Below the pieces are notes generated by a model, which did no database searches, was not told the origin of the DNA, and was given only the letters and a program-made list of their open reading frames with translations. Below, piece by piece: positions 26,271 to 33,458 of a stretch of 57,725 nt of DNA. The first letter of the stretch is position 1. Every line of letters starts with the position of its first letter. The DNA comes from Verrucomicrobiota bacterium (GTDB taxonomy: Bacteria > Verrucomicrobiota > Kiritimatiellia > CAIVKH01): contig JACKPT010000017.1 in the NCBI GenBank assembly GCA_024233345.1, positions 1 through 57,725 of the forward strand. The letters run 5' to 3'. Made by a program: the position numbers and the translations under genes.

Positions 26271-26492
26271 ATGGGCGAGAGGAAGTATCATGACATCGTG
26301 CTGCCGGAGGTCCGCAAACCGGCCGGTTATGGGAATCTAGTTGCTATCGTGAATAGCGGAGAGAACACAAGGGAGTTGTGGTTTCAGCATCACGAAGAGC
26401 CCACCATCGTCAGGTGCGTGGAGGTGGACTTGAGCACTTCGTCCGCATCCAAACCCACCACCATTAAGACAAAGGGAGAGCGAGACAGATAG
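26271..26492 (+). CDS. Cassette ORF 3: small hypothetical protein
   Basis: A 73-residue protein, MGERKYHDIVLPEVRKPAGY, continuing with beta-strand-like segments (LVAIVNSGENTRELWFQHHE, IVRCVEVDLS) and a basic tail. AAAGGAG lies about 8 nt before the ATG. It lies between attC-like sites a and b, as expected for a one-gene cassette. No family is recognised. Confidence 0.6.
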   Translation: MGERKYHDIVLPEVRKPAGYGNLVAIVNSGENTRELWFQHHEEPTIVRCVEVDLSTSSASKPTTIKTKGERDR

Positions 26493-26495
26493 AGG

Positions 26496-26570
26496 GCTCG
26501 AACCAACGGTCGAACTTATTTTCACCCCGCGCGGCACGGGGTGAAAAGCGTTCAACCGTCCCGTTCGACA
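26496..26570 (+). repeat. attC-like cassette recombination site b
   Basis: The outer core pair is CTCGAAC (left) and GTTCGAC (right). The inner pair is ACGGTCGAAC and GTTCAACCGT. A long stem TTTTCACCCCG / CGGGGTGAAAA follows, with a small loop. The nested two-box layout (R'', L'', L', R') is that of an attC. Confidence 0.8.
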
Positions 26571-26589
26571 AAGCAAGAGGGAGCGGAAC

Positions 26590-27570
26590 ATGGTCATTCT
26601 CTTTGTGGATATGCTCGGAGTCAGATCTCGCTGGCACGAGGGCGGTCGAGACGCTGCTGAGGCCGCCTTTCAGGCATTCCGTAATCTCATAGCCTACTCC
26701 CTTAGAGGGGCACCTCCTTCGCAGGTAATTAGAGGTGTTGTGGAGACGGATGCCGCTGCAATTACCTGCTCATCTGTAGATGTCGCACTTGATATTGGAC
26801 GACGACTCTACTTGGCAACGTTTCAGCAAACTGAAAGAAATCTCGACAACAGGTATTGGCTTCGCGGTGTAATTGCTCCTCTAACATCTGACCGGCCACT
26901 ACGAACGGAGACGCACTTCGCCGCTTCGATTAGTCAGGTCGATATCGTCATATATGACCAGGAACTATTGGACGCTATTCAGGTCGAGAAATCCGGGATA
27001 AAGGGGATGCGCTTGCTGGTAGACAGGACACTTGTTACGCCAGAGCTGAACCGTCAATTAGCGATCACAGTCGGCACATTCAAATTCATTCCAATCAAGC
27101 GTCTTCGCAACAGCTCCTATCCTGGAAAAGTTGCAGATGGATACTTAGACTATTTCTGGATGGCTTCCGGAAACGAAGACACCTCGACGCGTTTCGATCG
27201 TCTTATGGCTCTCCGACTTCGGCACGCTTCAAAGAAGTCCGAAGAATTTGCGCAGGCTGCCGCGACGCAGGTCCTGTTTCATGAATGTGCAGCGATCATT
27301 GGATCTCTTCGTACCCGCCAATACTGGCAGCAGCAAAAGGTTAAGAGGAAGAGCGGGCAGACCGATAATGACCCCACATCATTGGAGATGGTGGTTCTCT
27401 CTGACGGAACTGTGGCACGAGTTGGCGACTCACTATACGAGACCAAGGGGGAATTGGGACAAATCGTGTCAATCCACCACAGCTTTATTTATCTTTCAAC
27501 AACTGATGGCATTCATCGAAAGGTACGAACTGACTCTGTTCTATTTCAAACACTTAAGAGCGATAACTGA
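26590..27570 (+). CDS. Cassette ORF 4: second cyclase-homology-like protein
   Basis: The 326-residue product starts MVILFVDMLGVRSRWHEGG, then AFQAFRNLI, VIRGVVETDAAAITCSS, DIGRRLYLATF and NRYWLRGVIAPLT. The order FxDxLG, xxETDxxxxx, LRGxI parallels the cyclase homology pattern of ORF 2, with both candidate metal Asp residues kept. The C-terminal third (from about residue 215) is helical and then beta-rich (VVLSDGTVARVGDSLYE, FIYLSTTDGIHRKVR) and unlike ORF 2. GAGGGAGCGGAAC precedes the ATG. The family call rests on motifs only and is weaker than for ORF 2. Confidence 0.55.
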   Translation: MVILFVDMLGVRSRWHEGGRDAAEAAFQAFRNLIAYSLRGAPPSQVIRGVVETDAAAITCSSVDVALDIGRRLYLATFQQTERNLDNRYWLRGVIAPLTSDRPLRTETHFAASISQVDIVIYDQELLDAIQVEKSGIKGMRLLVDRTLVTPELNRQLAITVGTFKFIPIKRLRNSSYPGKVADGYLDYFWMASGNEDTSTRFDRLMALRLRHASKKSEEFAQAAATQVLFHECAAIIGSLRTRQYWQQQKVKRKSGQTDNDPTSLEMVVLSDGTVARVGDSLYETKGELGQIVSIHHSFIYLSTTDGIHRKVRTDSVLFQTLKSDN

Positions 27571-27571
27571 G

Positions 27572-27643
27572 TCGAACAAGTGCTTGGAGAGGGGTTCTGA
27601 ATCCGCTGCGCGTCTTCAGCGCCCCTAAGGCTGGTCCTTGTGC
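27572..27643 (+). repeat. attC-like cassette recombination site c
   Basis: GAACAAG at the left pairs with CTTGT at the right. Inside, AGGGG-CTGA and TTCAG-CCCCT form the stem around CCGC-T-GCG. The right core is CTTGTGC instead of GTT-type, so the site may be degenerate. It closely resembles the palindrome at 36580-36632. Confidence 0.65.
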
Positions 27644-27651
27644 ATAAAGAA

Positions 27652-28368
27652 ATGAAGCGATTAGGAACAATCATCACCGATCACCAGCAGCGCAAGATTC
27701 TTGATAGCGTCACGTACGGCGGCAAGCAGTGGTGGAAACATCACTCAGGCGCATGCCTGAAAAGCTGTCCGCACTATAGCAGTTGCCAGGGTGCCGGTCC
27801 CGACGGCCTTATCTGTCACGGCTACTGGAAACGGTCGGAACCATCTCCAGAAGTGCTCGATGTCTTGTTTCACATACTCAATGAATTTGACTTCTATAAT
27901 AACGGCGACATACCCGGCGTTAAGCAAATGTCTGCACCAGTAAAGCTGCTTAGGACAAAGGTAAAGGAACTTCTCACGAATCAAACCGATGACACCTACA
28001 GCGAGGGCTCTCCACAGATGCGTTCCCACGCATACAGGGAGAGGTGCTCTGCGGCGGCAAGGGAACTCAAAACTGAGGCGCTCCTTGCAGGCAAATTTAA
28101 ATGTGTCGGTTGCGGGTGTGATCCAATCGCCCGCTATGGGCAGAAAGGCAAGGCGTTAATTGAATGTCACCACTTAATTCCGCTTGCCTCTCCGCGACAC
28201 ACGGGCAAAACAAGAAAACAGGATCTCGCCCTGCTTTGCGCTAACTGCCACAATCTCGTTCACGCATATAAGCCAGAACTTAGTCTTCTGGCGTTGAAGA
28301 TGAAGCATCGATCATGTGTGCGCATTGGTAAAACGAAAATCAGGTTGCATAACAAGAGCCTCCACTGA
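27652..28368 (+). CDS. Cassette ORF 5: HNH endonuclease (McrA-like)
   Basis: The 238-residue protein (ATG at 27652; a GTG at 27640 adds four residues) has a cysteine-rich N-terminal part (CLKSCPHYSSCQGAGPDGLI). The C-terminal HNH domain reads FKCVGCGC, then ALIECHHLIPLAS, then LALLCANCHNLVHAY. The CxxC and CxxC zinc ligands, the catalytic His pair HH and the final N-x-H are all present. Relatives include McrA-type nucleases that cut modified DNA, making an anti-invader role plausible but unproven. It ends inside attC-like site d. Confidence 0.8.
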   Translation: MKRLGTIITDHQQRKILDSVTYGGKQWWKHHSGACLKSCPHYSSCQGAGPDGLICHGYWKRSEPSPEVLDVLFHILNEFDFYNNGDIPGVKQMSAPVKLLRTKVKELLTNQTDDTYSEGSPQMRSHAYRERCSAAARELKTEALLAGKFKCVGCGCDPIARYGQKGKALIECHHLIPLASPRHTGKTRKQDLALLCANCHNLVHAYKPELSLLALKMKHRSCVRIGKTKIRLHNKSLH

Positions 28369-28408
28369 ACGGTGTGCCGCTACGCGGTCCTACGTCAGTG
28401 AGGCTTGT
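28351..28408 (+). repeat. attC-like cassette recombination site d, interrupted by an IS110 fragment
   Basis: ACAAGAGCCTCCACTGAACG pairs with CGTCAGTGAGGCTTGT. Unpaired bases lie on the left arm only, and CCGC-TAC-GCGG is at the tip. The left side reads AAC-AAG. The right side stops at CTTGT, where the last core bases should continue as GTTRRRY. From 28409 the sequence is the truncated coding region of an IS110 transposase. Confidence 0.78.
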
Positions 28409-28602
28409 CCCGCCTCGTAGCACAGTGCCACATCCTGCTTCCGCAGATCGTACTTCTTCAGAATCCGCCGTAGAACCTTGATAAATCCCGGAATATCACC
28501 CGGCGCCTTGCCGTAGAGTTCCGGCTTCCCGCCGCGGGAAAAAGCCATCCCGATCACATTCGAGTCTTTATGTGCGTCGATCCCGATATATACTGCCTTC
28601 AT
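28390..28602 (-). pseudogene. IS110-family transposase, 5' fragment
   Basis: The first ~64 residues, MKAVYIGIDAHKDSNVIGMA and the IPGFIKVLRRILKKYDLRKQ segment through VALCYEAG, match the N-terminal DEDD/RuvC-like part of IS110 transposases, including the IGIDxH start. After CYEAG the frame runs into attC-like site d and stops within seven residues. A full transposase would be ~330-400 residues, so this is a remnant. IS110/IS1111 relatives are known to target attC sites, which fits the junction. Confidence 0.85.
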
Positions 28603-28700
28603 GGTATGCCTCCTGCTTTATTGGATTAACCAGCGTCTGCGGATAGGCATCGCCCAGTGCGATGTCGCCCGCAGGTTTATGTTCGGAGGCATACCTCTGA
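28603..28700. mobile_element. Left-end flank of the IS110 remnant
   Basis: GGTATGCCTCC just upstream of the transposase start and GGAGGCATACC near 28684-28695 are exact inverted copies about 70 bp apart. The stretch between has a short stem as well. It probably represents the non-coding left end of the IS110 element; its exact outer limit cannot be fixed. Confidence 0.5.
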
Positions 28701-28763
28701 TTAATCAACAACGATGGGCTGCCAACGAACAGCAGCCATAAGGTCTGCTTTGAGGAATTGACT

Positions 28764-29429
28764 ATGGACCCAATGACAGCTGCGACACTCAACGCTACAA
28801 TCGTTGGACTGCTCTGTACCTTTCGGCAAGAACGACGCGATCGGAATGATCTTACACGAAAGCAGTTCACCGATTGGCTGGAAGCCCAACACCGGGAAGA
28901 CCTGAAGGAGATTATCATCCGGTCAACGGAGCTTCCCTCGGAGATTGATCGTCTTCTGAAGAAGGATGTCAAGGAGTTGCTGCTTGCGACCAGCCAGATG
29001 CGTGCAACGCTCGCATCTCTGCCTGGCTGCGTGGATGGTCTAGCGAAAACCATTCAGTCGTCGCAATCGCAATCAGACAGACTGAAGATGCTGTTTGCCC
29101 TCATAGATAAGCAGGAACAGGCAGTAATCGCGCTTGAGGCTCAGGGGTTCTTTCTCCAACGAGGCCATCCCGATGGGGCATGGGAGTTGCCCGTCGAAGT
29201 CCCAGAGTTGCGTCAATACTATGCGATGTTCGAAGGCATGAAAGTGGAAGACCTAAAGGAATGGAAGTTCCTTGTGCATGAGGACGCCTCCCACAAGGAA
29301 CACGTGCACATCAGGAGAGGCAATCGGCAAGCCAAGATGGGTCAGTTGCTCCAAGCGCTTGGAAAGCTGATAGAGTACAAAGATGAACTCGACTACTTGG
29401 ACCAGTTGACTCGAACACCTCGACCATAG
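28764..29429 (+). CDS. Cassette ORF 6: hypothetical protein
   Basis: The 221-residue protein starts at the ATG at 28764, with GAGGA about 8 nt upstream. A short hydrophobic helix (AATLNATIVGLLCTF) precedes a charged helical region (RQERRDRNDLTRKQFTDWLE). Helical segments follow, then a C-terminal half with FFLQRGHPDGAWELPVEVPE and KFLVHEDASHKEHVHIRRGN. The N-terminal pattern resembles helical leader segments of many uncharacterised bacterial proteins; no family is recognised. It lies between the IS110 remnant and attC-like site e. Confidence 0.6.
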   Translation: MDPMTAATLNATIVGLLCTFRQERRDRNDLTRKQFTDWLEAQHREDLKEIIIRSTELPSEIDRLLKKDVKELLLATSQMRATLASLPGCVDGLAKTIQSSQSQSDRLKMLFALIDKQEQAVIALEAQGFFLQRGHPDGAWELPVEVPELRQYYAMFEGMKVEDLKEWKFLVHEDASHKEHVHIRRGNRQAKMGQLLQALGKLIEYKDELDYLDQLTRTPRP

Positions 29430-29430
29430 G

Positions 29431-29508
29431 AAGCCGAACAACGGCCTGCTCACCTATTTCAAACCGCGCGGACGCGGTTTGAAAAGGGAGGTGCCAAACG
29501 TTGGAAGA
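29431..29508 (+). repeat. attC-like cassette recombination site e
   Basis: GCCGAAC at the left and GTTGGAA at the right form the outer cores, with AACGG and AAACGTTGG boxes next to them. The main stem is CACCTATTTCAAACCGCG paired with CGCGGTTTGAAAAGGGAGGTG, with extra bases on the right arm. It is a large and clear hairpin. Confidence 0.8.
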
Positions 29509-29511
29509 ATA

Positions 29512-30105
29512 ATGCACATCGAATATGACATGGAAAAGAGAAAGCTCTTTGTGCTATGGGCGCATGCCAGCACATGCTTCGACAATTGCATTAGAGCATG
29601 CCAGGAAATAGAACGCTTGTGCTCGTCTGAAAACAGTCAGCTATTCAAGGCTCTGTCGCATTACGCAATCATCGAGTATGCCAAACCGTTCAAATGGAAT
29701 CGCGGTATTGGGAAACTACCAGATGAAGCAAAACCGAAGAGCTCACTTAAACGCCACGAACACACCGTGGATATTCGCGACAAAATATTTGCACATATTG
29801 ACTGTGACTATGTAGACAGTGACGAAGTGTTCAATCCTGTACGAATCGAGGTGTTGTCAAACAGGGTCGATTACCTCGTGGCAGACACACGAATAAGCAT
29901 GACCGATACGGCAAGTTTAAGAGAGTTGGCCGAAGAAATGTTTAAGAAATCGAGATATCATGCAAGCAGACATGTCGCAGATCTGTCTGGAAAAGGTCGC
30001 CGGCTGTCAAGAGGCGTATATAAAGTCAATTTAACTTCTGAGGCGGATTCTGCTTTAACAAGAATCATGAATTCGCAGGATTCGGAAATTGAATGGATAG
30101 AATAA
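29512..30105 (+). CDS. Cassette ORF 7: HEPN-like protein
   Basis: From the ATG at 29512, four bases after the attC core, the 197-residue product is mostly helical (LFVLWAHASTCFDNCIRACQ, LFKALSHYAIIEYAKPF). It contains RDKIFAHIDCDYVD. That stretch has the RxxxxxH spacing of the HEPN ribonuclease-like fold, common in abortive-infection and toxin proteins. An ATG at 29527 is another possible start. The HEPN call rests on this motif and the helical context, and RNase activity is not shown. Confidence 0.6.
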   Translation: MHIEYDMEKRKLFVLWAHASTCFDNCIRACQEIERLCSSENSQLFKALSHYAIIEYAKPFKWNRGIGKLPDEAKPKSSLKRHEHTVDIRDKIFAHIDCDYVDSDEVFNPVRIEVLSNRVDYLVADTRISMTDTASLRELAEEMFKKSRYHASRHVADLSGKGRRLSRGVYKVNLTSEADSALTRIMNSQDSEIEWIE

Positions 30106-30112
30106 GAATTAC

Positions 30113-30165
30113 CAACATAAGTCTTAAGGGAATACCCGTTCCGGGCGCCCCTCAGGCATGACATT
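30113..30165 (+). repeat. Weak attC-like palindrome f
   Basis: ACCAAC on the left fits the RYYYAAC core, and ACCCG-TTC-CGGG forms a short stem with GGG/CCCCT around it. The right core is not evident. It is weaker than the other sites and may be degenerate. Confidence 0.4.
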
Positions 30166-30284
30166 CATGATAAAGCAAAATAATGAGACCAGGACGTTCA
30201 ATCAGAGCTGGGAGCTCAGACAAAGGAGCCTTCATCATAAGGGAAACGCAAGACTACAAGAAGCTTCCCGGTTTGGAGTAGAGC

Positions 30285-30554
30285 ATGAAAACAGCAACGA
30301 CATATCCAAAAATTCGGACCGTCAGACCGAGACCCGGCAAGTCCCTGCTTGTCACCTTCGACAACGGTGACAGGAGAGTATACGATTGCACTCCTCTTCT
30401 TCAGAGCGACGCCTTTCGCCCCCTGCGGGACGATGCCATCTTTCGATGCGCCCATGCCGATTCTCACCGCTACGGTGTTGTCTGGAATGATGACATAGAT
30501 CTTGCCGAGTCCGAGATCTGGCTCAACGGACGGGCCGCCGAGCCAGAGGATTAA
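30285..30554 (+). CDS. Cassette ORF 8: DUF2442-type protein
   Basis: The 89-residue product (KIRTVRPRPGKSLLVTFDNG, RRVYDCTPLLQ, FRPLRDDAIFRCAHADSHRY, GVVWNDDIDLAESEIWLNG) matches the DUF2442 pattern of strand-strand-YDxxPLL, then LxDxxxFxxxxV, then WxxDIDLxxExLW. Many DUF2442 genes sit beside DUF4160 genes in toxin-antitoxin-like pairs. No DUF4160 partner is visible here, so it may be an orphan. The 180-bp stretch upstream has no supported gene. Confidence 0.75.
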   Translation: MKTATTYPKIRTVRPRPGKSLLVTFDNGDRRVYDCTPLLQSDAFRPLRDDAIFRCAHADSHRYGVVWNDDIDLAESEIWLNGRAAEPED

Positions 30555-30639
30555 GTCGTAACCGTGTGTGTGTGTGTGGGGGGGGGGATACCCGTTAAAA
30601 TAGTAAATAGATGGCGGTGGGGCCAGACCCTATGGTGCT
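30555..30639. repeat. Low-complexity GT/G tract and short shared sequence
   Basis: A run of about seven GT units passes into ten G (30562-30589). GGGGATACCCGTTAAAATAG follows, which recurs as GGGGATACCCATTAAAATA near 39058. The tract could slip during replication. The shared 19 bp suggests a dispersed element edge. Confidence 0.6.
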
Positions 30640-30807
30640 AAACACCCTCCACCGTGAATACGCTCGCACTTTCAAGAATTATCTCCTTGCTCGCGCTCAC
30701 CACCGACATCAAACTCCACTCATGTCGCAAATAACCCACCCGCAAAGCTCAACTGCGCAGATATCCAGGATATCGAACTCGGGATGTCGGGAATAAAGGT
30801 GTTCGAT
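30640..30807 (+). repeat. Dispersed repeat R1, copy 2
   Basis: This copy lacks the first ~20 bp of copy 1 but follows it closely from AACACCCTCCACCGTGAA to GGGAATAAAGG. It begins AACACC and ends GGTGTTCGAT, so its ends are complementary. The next ORF starts 9 bp after its end. Confidence 0.8.
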
Positions 30808-30815
30808 CAAATGAT

Positions 30816-31325
30816 ATGGTGAAACTGATTTCAATCGTAGTTGTCGCGGTTGCCCTAGCAGGATGCGCAAAGCGCACTCTCTATATGCCAAGTAGTTCAA
30901 TGGAGCCAACGATTCCCGAAGGAAGCGAGCTAACCGTAGATTTCAATGCGTACGCTTCTCACAGCCCTGAACGCTTCGATATCATTGTATTTCGTCCACC
31001 GGACCCGCCGGGAGCGCTCTTTGCGTTTCGAGTCATTGGCCTGCCCGGCGAGACCGTTCAATTGACGCCAGAAGCCATGTTGATAGATGGGGAGGAGGTA
31101 TCACCTCCCGATGACCTGCAGTACAGCCCCGTATCCGGAGGAATTAACCAGACAAATCTCAATTCAGCCTACTTCCTTCTTGGTGACAACACTATAGCTG
31201 CCAGAGACTCTCGGTATTTCGGGCCGATTGAGCGAAGCAACATTGTTGGAAAAGTTATCAAGATCGAACAAGGCGATGCATCGGATTCCTCACCCGCTAC
31301 GGGCTCGGAACCCGATGATCGCTGA
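30816..31325 (+). CDS. Cassette ORF 9: signal-peptidase-I-like lipoprotein lacking the catalytic Lys
   Basis: The 169-residue product has a lipoprotein signal (LISIVVVAVALAGC, lipobox LAGC). Then come S26 signal peptidase boxes: box B-like MPSSSMEPTIPEGS with the nucleophile Ser, box C RFDIIVFRPP, box D FRVIGLPGETV and box E GDNTIAARDSRYFG. In active type I signal peptidases the general-base Lys directly precedes the Arg of box D (KRVIGLPGD); here the residue is Phe. It may be inactive or use another base. The last residues run into attC-like site g, typical of cassette genes. Confidence 0.78.
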   Translation: MVKLISIVVVAVALAGCAKRTLYMPSSSMEPTIPEGSELTVDFNAYASHSPERFDIIVFRPPDPPGALFAFRVIGLPGETVQLTPEAMLIDGEEVSPPDDLQYSPVSGGINQTNLNSAYFLLGDNTIAARDSRYFGPIERSNIVGKVIKIEQGDASDSSPATGSEPDDR

Positions 31326-31333
31326 CGTTGGGT
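31263..31333 (+). repeat. attC-like cassette recombination site g
   Basis: ATCGAAC (left) and GTTGGGT (right) are the outer cores. The folded arms are AAGGCGATGCATCGGATTCC and GGAACCCGATGATCGCT, with several bulged bases, around CCCGCTACGGG. The right core matches GTTRRRY exactly. Confidence 0.85.
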
Positions 31334-31343
31334 GCATGAGATA

Positions 31344-31697
31344 ATGAAAAGGCTGACGATTATTTTGAATGCGTTGATCATGGCTGTCTTCGGATTTGCC
31401 AGCACAATAGCAATGTCACCCCTGCACAATCGGGTTGTTGAATATCCGACTCCCCCGTTCATCAACCAGCCATTGCCATCGTTAAGTGCTTTTCTCCTTT
31501 CAAGAATCTGGCTTGCCTGGGCCGTTCCCCTCGTTTGGGCAATCTGCTCATTTGCCTTGGCCTTATGGCGGAAGCCAACCGTCGATGCTGTTTTGGTTCA
31601 TACATCCGCAACCATATTTGTTAGCACCACCATGTTTTTCCTGTTTGCAATAGCTGGTATCTTTCCGTTTATAGGCATAATTGCGCATCTGAAATGA
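31344..31697 (+). CDS. Cassette ORF 10: small membrane protein
   Basis: From the ATG at 31344 the 117-residue product has three or four membrane segments: LTIILNALIMAVFGFASTIA, LAWAVPLVWAICSFALALW and IFVSTTMFFLFAIAGIFPFIG. An ATG at 31332 is possible but overlaps the attC core. Short polytopic proteins are frequent in integron cassettes, and the function is unknown. Confidence 0.65.
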   Translation: MKRLTIILNALIMAVFGFASTIAMSPLHNRVVEYPTPPFINQPLPSLSAFLLSRIWLAWAVPLVWAICSFALALWRKPTVDAVLVHTSATIFVSTTMFFLFAIAGIFPFIGIIAHLK

Positions 31698-31706
31698 AAA
31701 GTGGAC

Positions 31707-31779
31707 ACCCAACAAAGGGCTCGTCGCGTACCGGTGACCCGCTACGCGGCTCACCGGTCGGACAGCCCTGACGTTGGAT
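31707..31779 (+). repeat. attC site h (best-matched of the array)
   Basis: The outer cores ACCCAAC (RYYYAAC) and GTTGGAT (GTTRRRY) match fully and are complementary. AAAGGGCTCGTC and GACAGCCCTGAC form the next pair. ACCGGTGACCCGC-TAC-GCGGCTCACCGGT forms a long central stem. The 73-bp size is typical of cassette recombination sites. Confidence 0.92.
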
Positions 31780-31786
31780 CAGAATT

Positions 31787-33364
31787 ATGAAGAAGACAAC
31801 ACTCGCAATCGTCATCCTTGCGGCAGTTGCTGCGCCTTGCGTAGCAGCGGCTGAACCACCTCTGCCCTCATTCCTTCCCGCCTACTATGCGCCAGCGTTC
31901 CGTTCCGGCGGGGAAGCTCTCACCTTGGTCGGCCAAGGCGAGACGAACGGCGTGACTCAGTATGTCTACTCGACTACTGACGAAGGCCTTGCGTTGTCCG
32001 TTGAGAACATCCAAGGCGACAAACCGAAGTGCGATGCCGTTTTCAACAACATACTAGGCTATCTCAATCAGCTCATCACAAGCAACAAAGGAGCTTTCGT
32101 TGAGATTACTGCGACAGATGCATGCGCCGAAGTGGTTGCTACAAATGCCGTCCAGACGATCTTTACCTTTATATTGCCGAGTTCTGTCCAGATCTGGACC
32201 TTCTCACAAGCCCCAACAGATCGCGGACACCTGACAGCCGATTTCAAGACGATTCGCAAGTGGGCAAACAGGCAGCGATACGAGGAGGCGCTGCAAGCTG
32301 GGAACGTCTCAATGGGACACTGGCAGGAATGCATTCACGACTACGCAAAGGACTTGCTTGGGTATGGAAGGAAGGACGATGCACTCGTCGTTCTCAAGAA
32401 TCTCCTCGCCACCGCGCCCTTTGACTACGAGGCCCACCTTTTGCTTGTCGAGAACGCTCCCAGTTCGGCATCAGCCAGCAACAGCGCCAAGACCGTGTTC
32501 AAGAACGCGGAAGATCAGGACCAAGTCCTCAAAGCGGCACATTTCATGGGGATCGAACCACGATCCATCGATACCTTTCCGCCACTGGCAACTAATGAAG
32601 CGGGGCTTCAGGTCATCCTGATCCCTCTTGCACCCTGTAACCCGTGGCTTCTCGACGAAGTGGCGAAGGTGTTTGATCGCATCACCGAAGTCCCCGTCAA
32701 GGTCAGGCGACTGAACGAAGCGTGGTCTTGGGGCACACCGGAGCGCATCTTCCGACAACGGGATATTCAAGGCATACTCGTCAGACTCGCCAGACAGAAT
32801 ATCGACTTCACGGGATGGACCGGAGATCAGTATGTCCAGGCCCTCACCGATGCCGTGAAATCTGAGGACGCGCTGTTTAGGTACTGGGTCCGCGATCTGG
32901 TTGAACAAGTCAAGAAAGAGCCTGGCCAGTACTTTGTTGATCCTTACCTAGACCGACTCTGTGCCACACTCAAGAGATGCCGCTCAGCAGACAATCGAAC
33001 CATGTATGTGGGAATCACCGAGGAAAACATCTACTCTGGTGATAACAACTATGTGTTCAGTCGCGGAAGGACGGACCACGAATCTCCGGCCAGCATCATG
33101 TCGTATCATATGATGTTGAGCAAGACGCTCCATGAGACTTATGATTCAAGACAGCGCCTTGTCGAGCGGATCGCCAAGGAGTTGGTCCCGGCAAGCCTGA
33201 AACAACTGGGCATTCCAAGGAGCACGGACCCAACCTGCCCTTACTCTTACTCAAGTGGTGTTGACAGGCTCGACCAAAAGACGCTCACACTTTCCGGCGA
33301 GGTCAAAGAAGCTCTGAACAAACTAAGAGATCCAACCACGGGAGAACTGGGGTCAGGCAATTAG
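31787..33364 (+). CDS. Cassette ORF 11: secreted archaemetzincin-like protein without zinc site
   Basis: MKKTTLAIVILAAVAAPCVA is a signal peptide. Residues ~55-275 form a poorly known N-terminal region. From ~280 the sequence follows archaemetzincins (VILIPLAPCNPWLLDEVAKV, PVKVRRLNEAW, then VGITEENIYSGDNNYVFSRG near 407-426). Where the family has HExxHxxGxxHC, this protein has ERIAKELVPASLKQLGIP (about 459-476). The later cysteine motif has only CPYSYSSGVDRLDQKTL. The zinc-binding His residues are thus lost and catalysis is unlikely. The last residues GELGSGN are encoded by a short dispersed repeat, so the native end may be altered. Confidence 0.65.
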   Translation: MKKTTLAIVILAAVAAPCVAAAEPPLPSFLPAYYAPAFRSGGEALTLVGQGETNGVTQYVYSTTDEGLALSVENIQGDKPKCDAVFNNILGYLNQLITSNKGAFVEITATDACAEVVATNAVQTIFTFILPSSVQIWTFSQAPTDRGHLTADFKTIRKWANRQRYEEALQAGNVSMGHWQECIHDYAKDLLGYGRKDDALVVLKNLLATAPFDYEAHLLLVENAPSSASASNSAKTVFKNAEDQDQVLKAAHFMGIEPRSIDTFPPLATNEAGLQVILIPLAPCNPWLLDEVAKVFDRITEVPVKVRRLNEAWSWGTPERIFRQRDIQGILVRLARQNIDFTGWTGDQYVQALTDAVKSEDALFRYWVRDLVEQVKKEPGQYFVDPYLDRLCATLKRCRSADNRTMYVGITEENIYSGDNNYVFSRGRTDHESPASIMSYHMMLSKTLHETYDSRQRLVERIAKELVPASLKQLGIPRSTDPTCPYSYSSGVDRLDQKTLTLSGEVKEALNKLRDPTTGELGSGN

Positions 33365-33425
33365 TGGACGGAGAGTGCAAGTAATAGAGAATTGGGGTCA
33401 GGCAATTAGTGGACGGAGAGTGCAA
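33349..33425 (+). repeat. Tandem 32-bp repeat with 45-bp period
   Basis: The 32-bp unit starting GGGGTCAGGCAATTAGTGGA occurs at 33349-33380 and 33394-33425, and with one change at 37120-37151. At each end of the run a TACCTGTCC tag follows (33440, 37167). The first unit contains the stop codon of the archaemetzincin-like gene. The GGGGTCAG / CTGTCCCC tags are of the kind linked to RAYT-type elements. Confidence 0.8.
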
Positions 33426-33458
33426 ATGATGGGAAAAAATACCTGTCCCCAACATCTT

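Noticed and set aside
28390..28602. A functional IS110 element
   Set aside because: Only ~64 of the expected 330 or more codons remain and the catalytic C-terminal part is missing.
30158..30370. Short frame before the DUF2442 gene as a DUF4160 partner
   Set aside because: The sequence has no DUF4160 features and mostly overlaps the DUF2442 gene in another frame.
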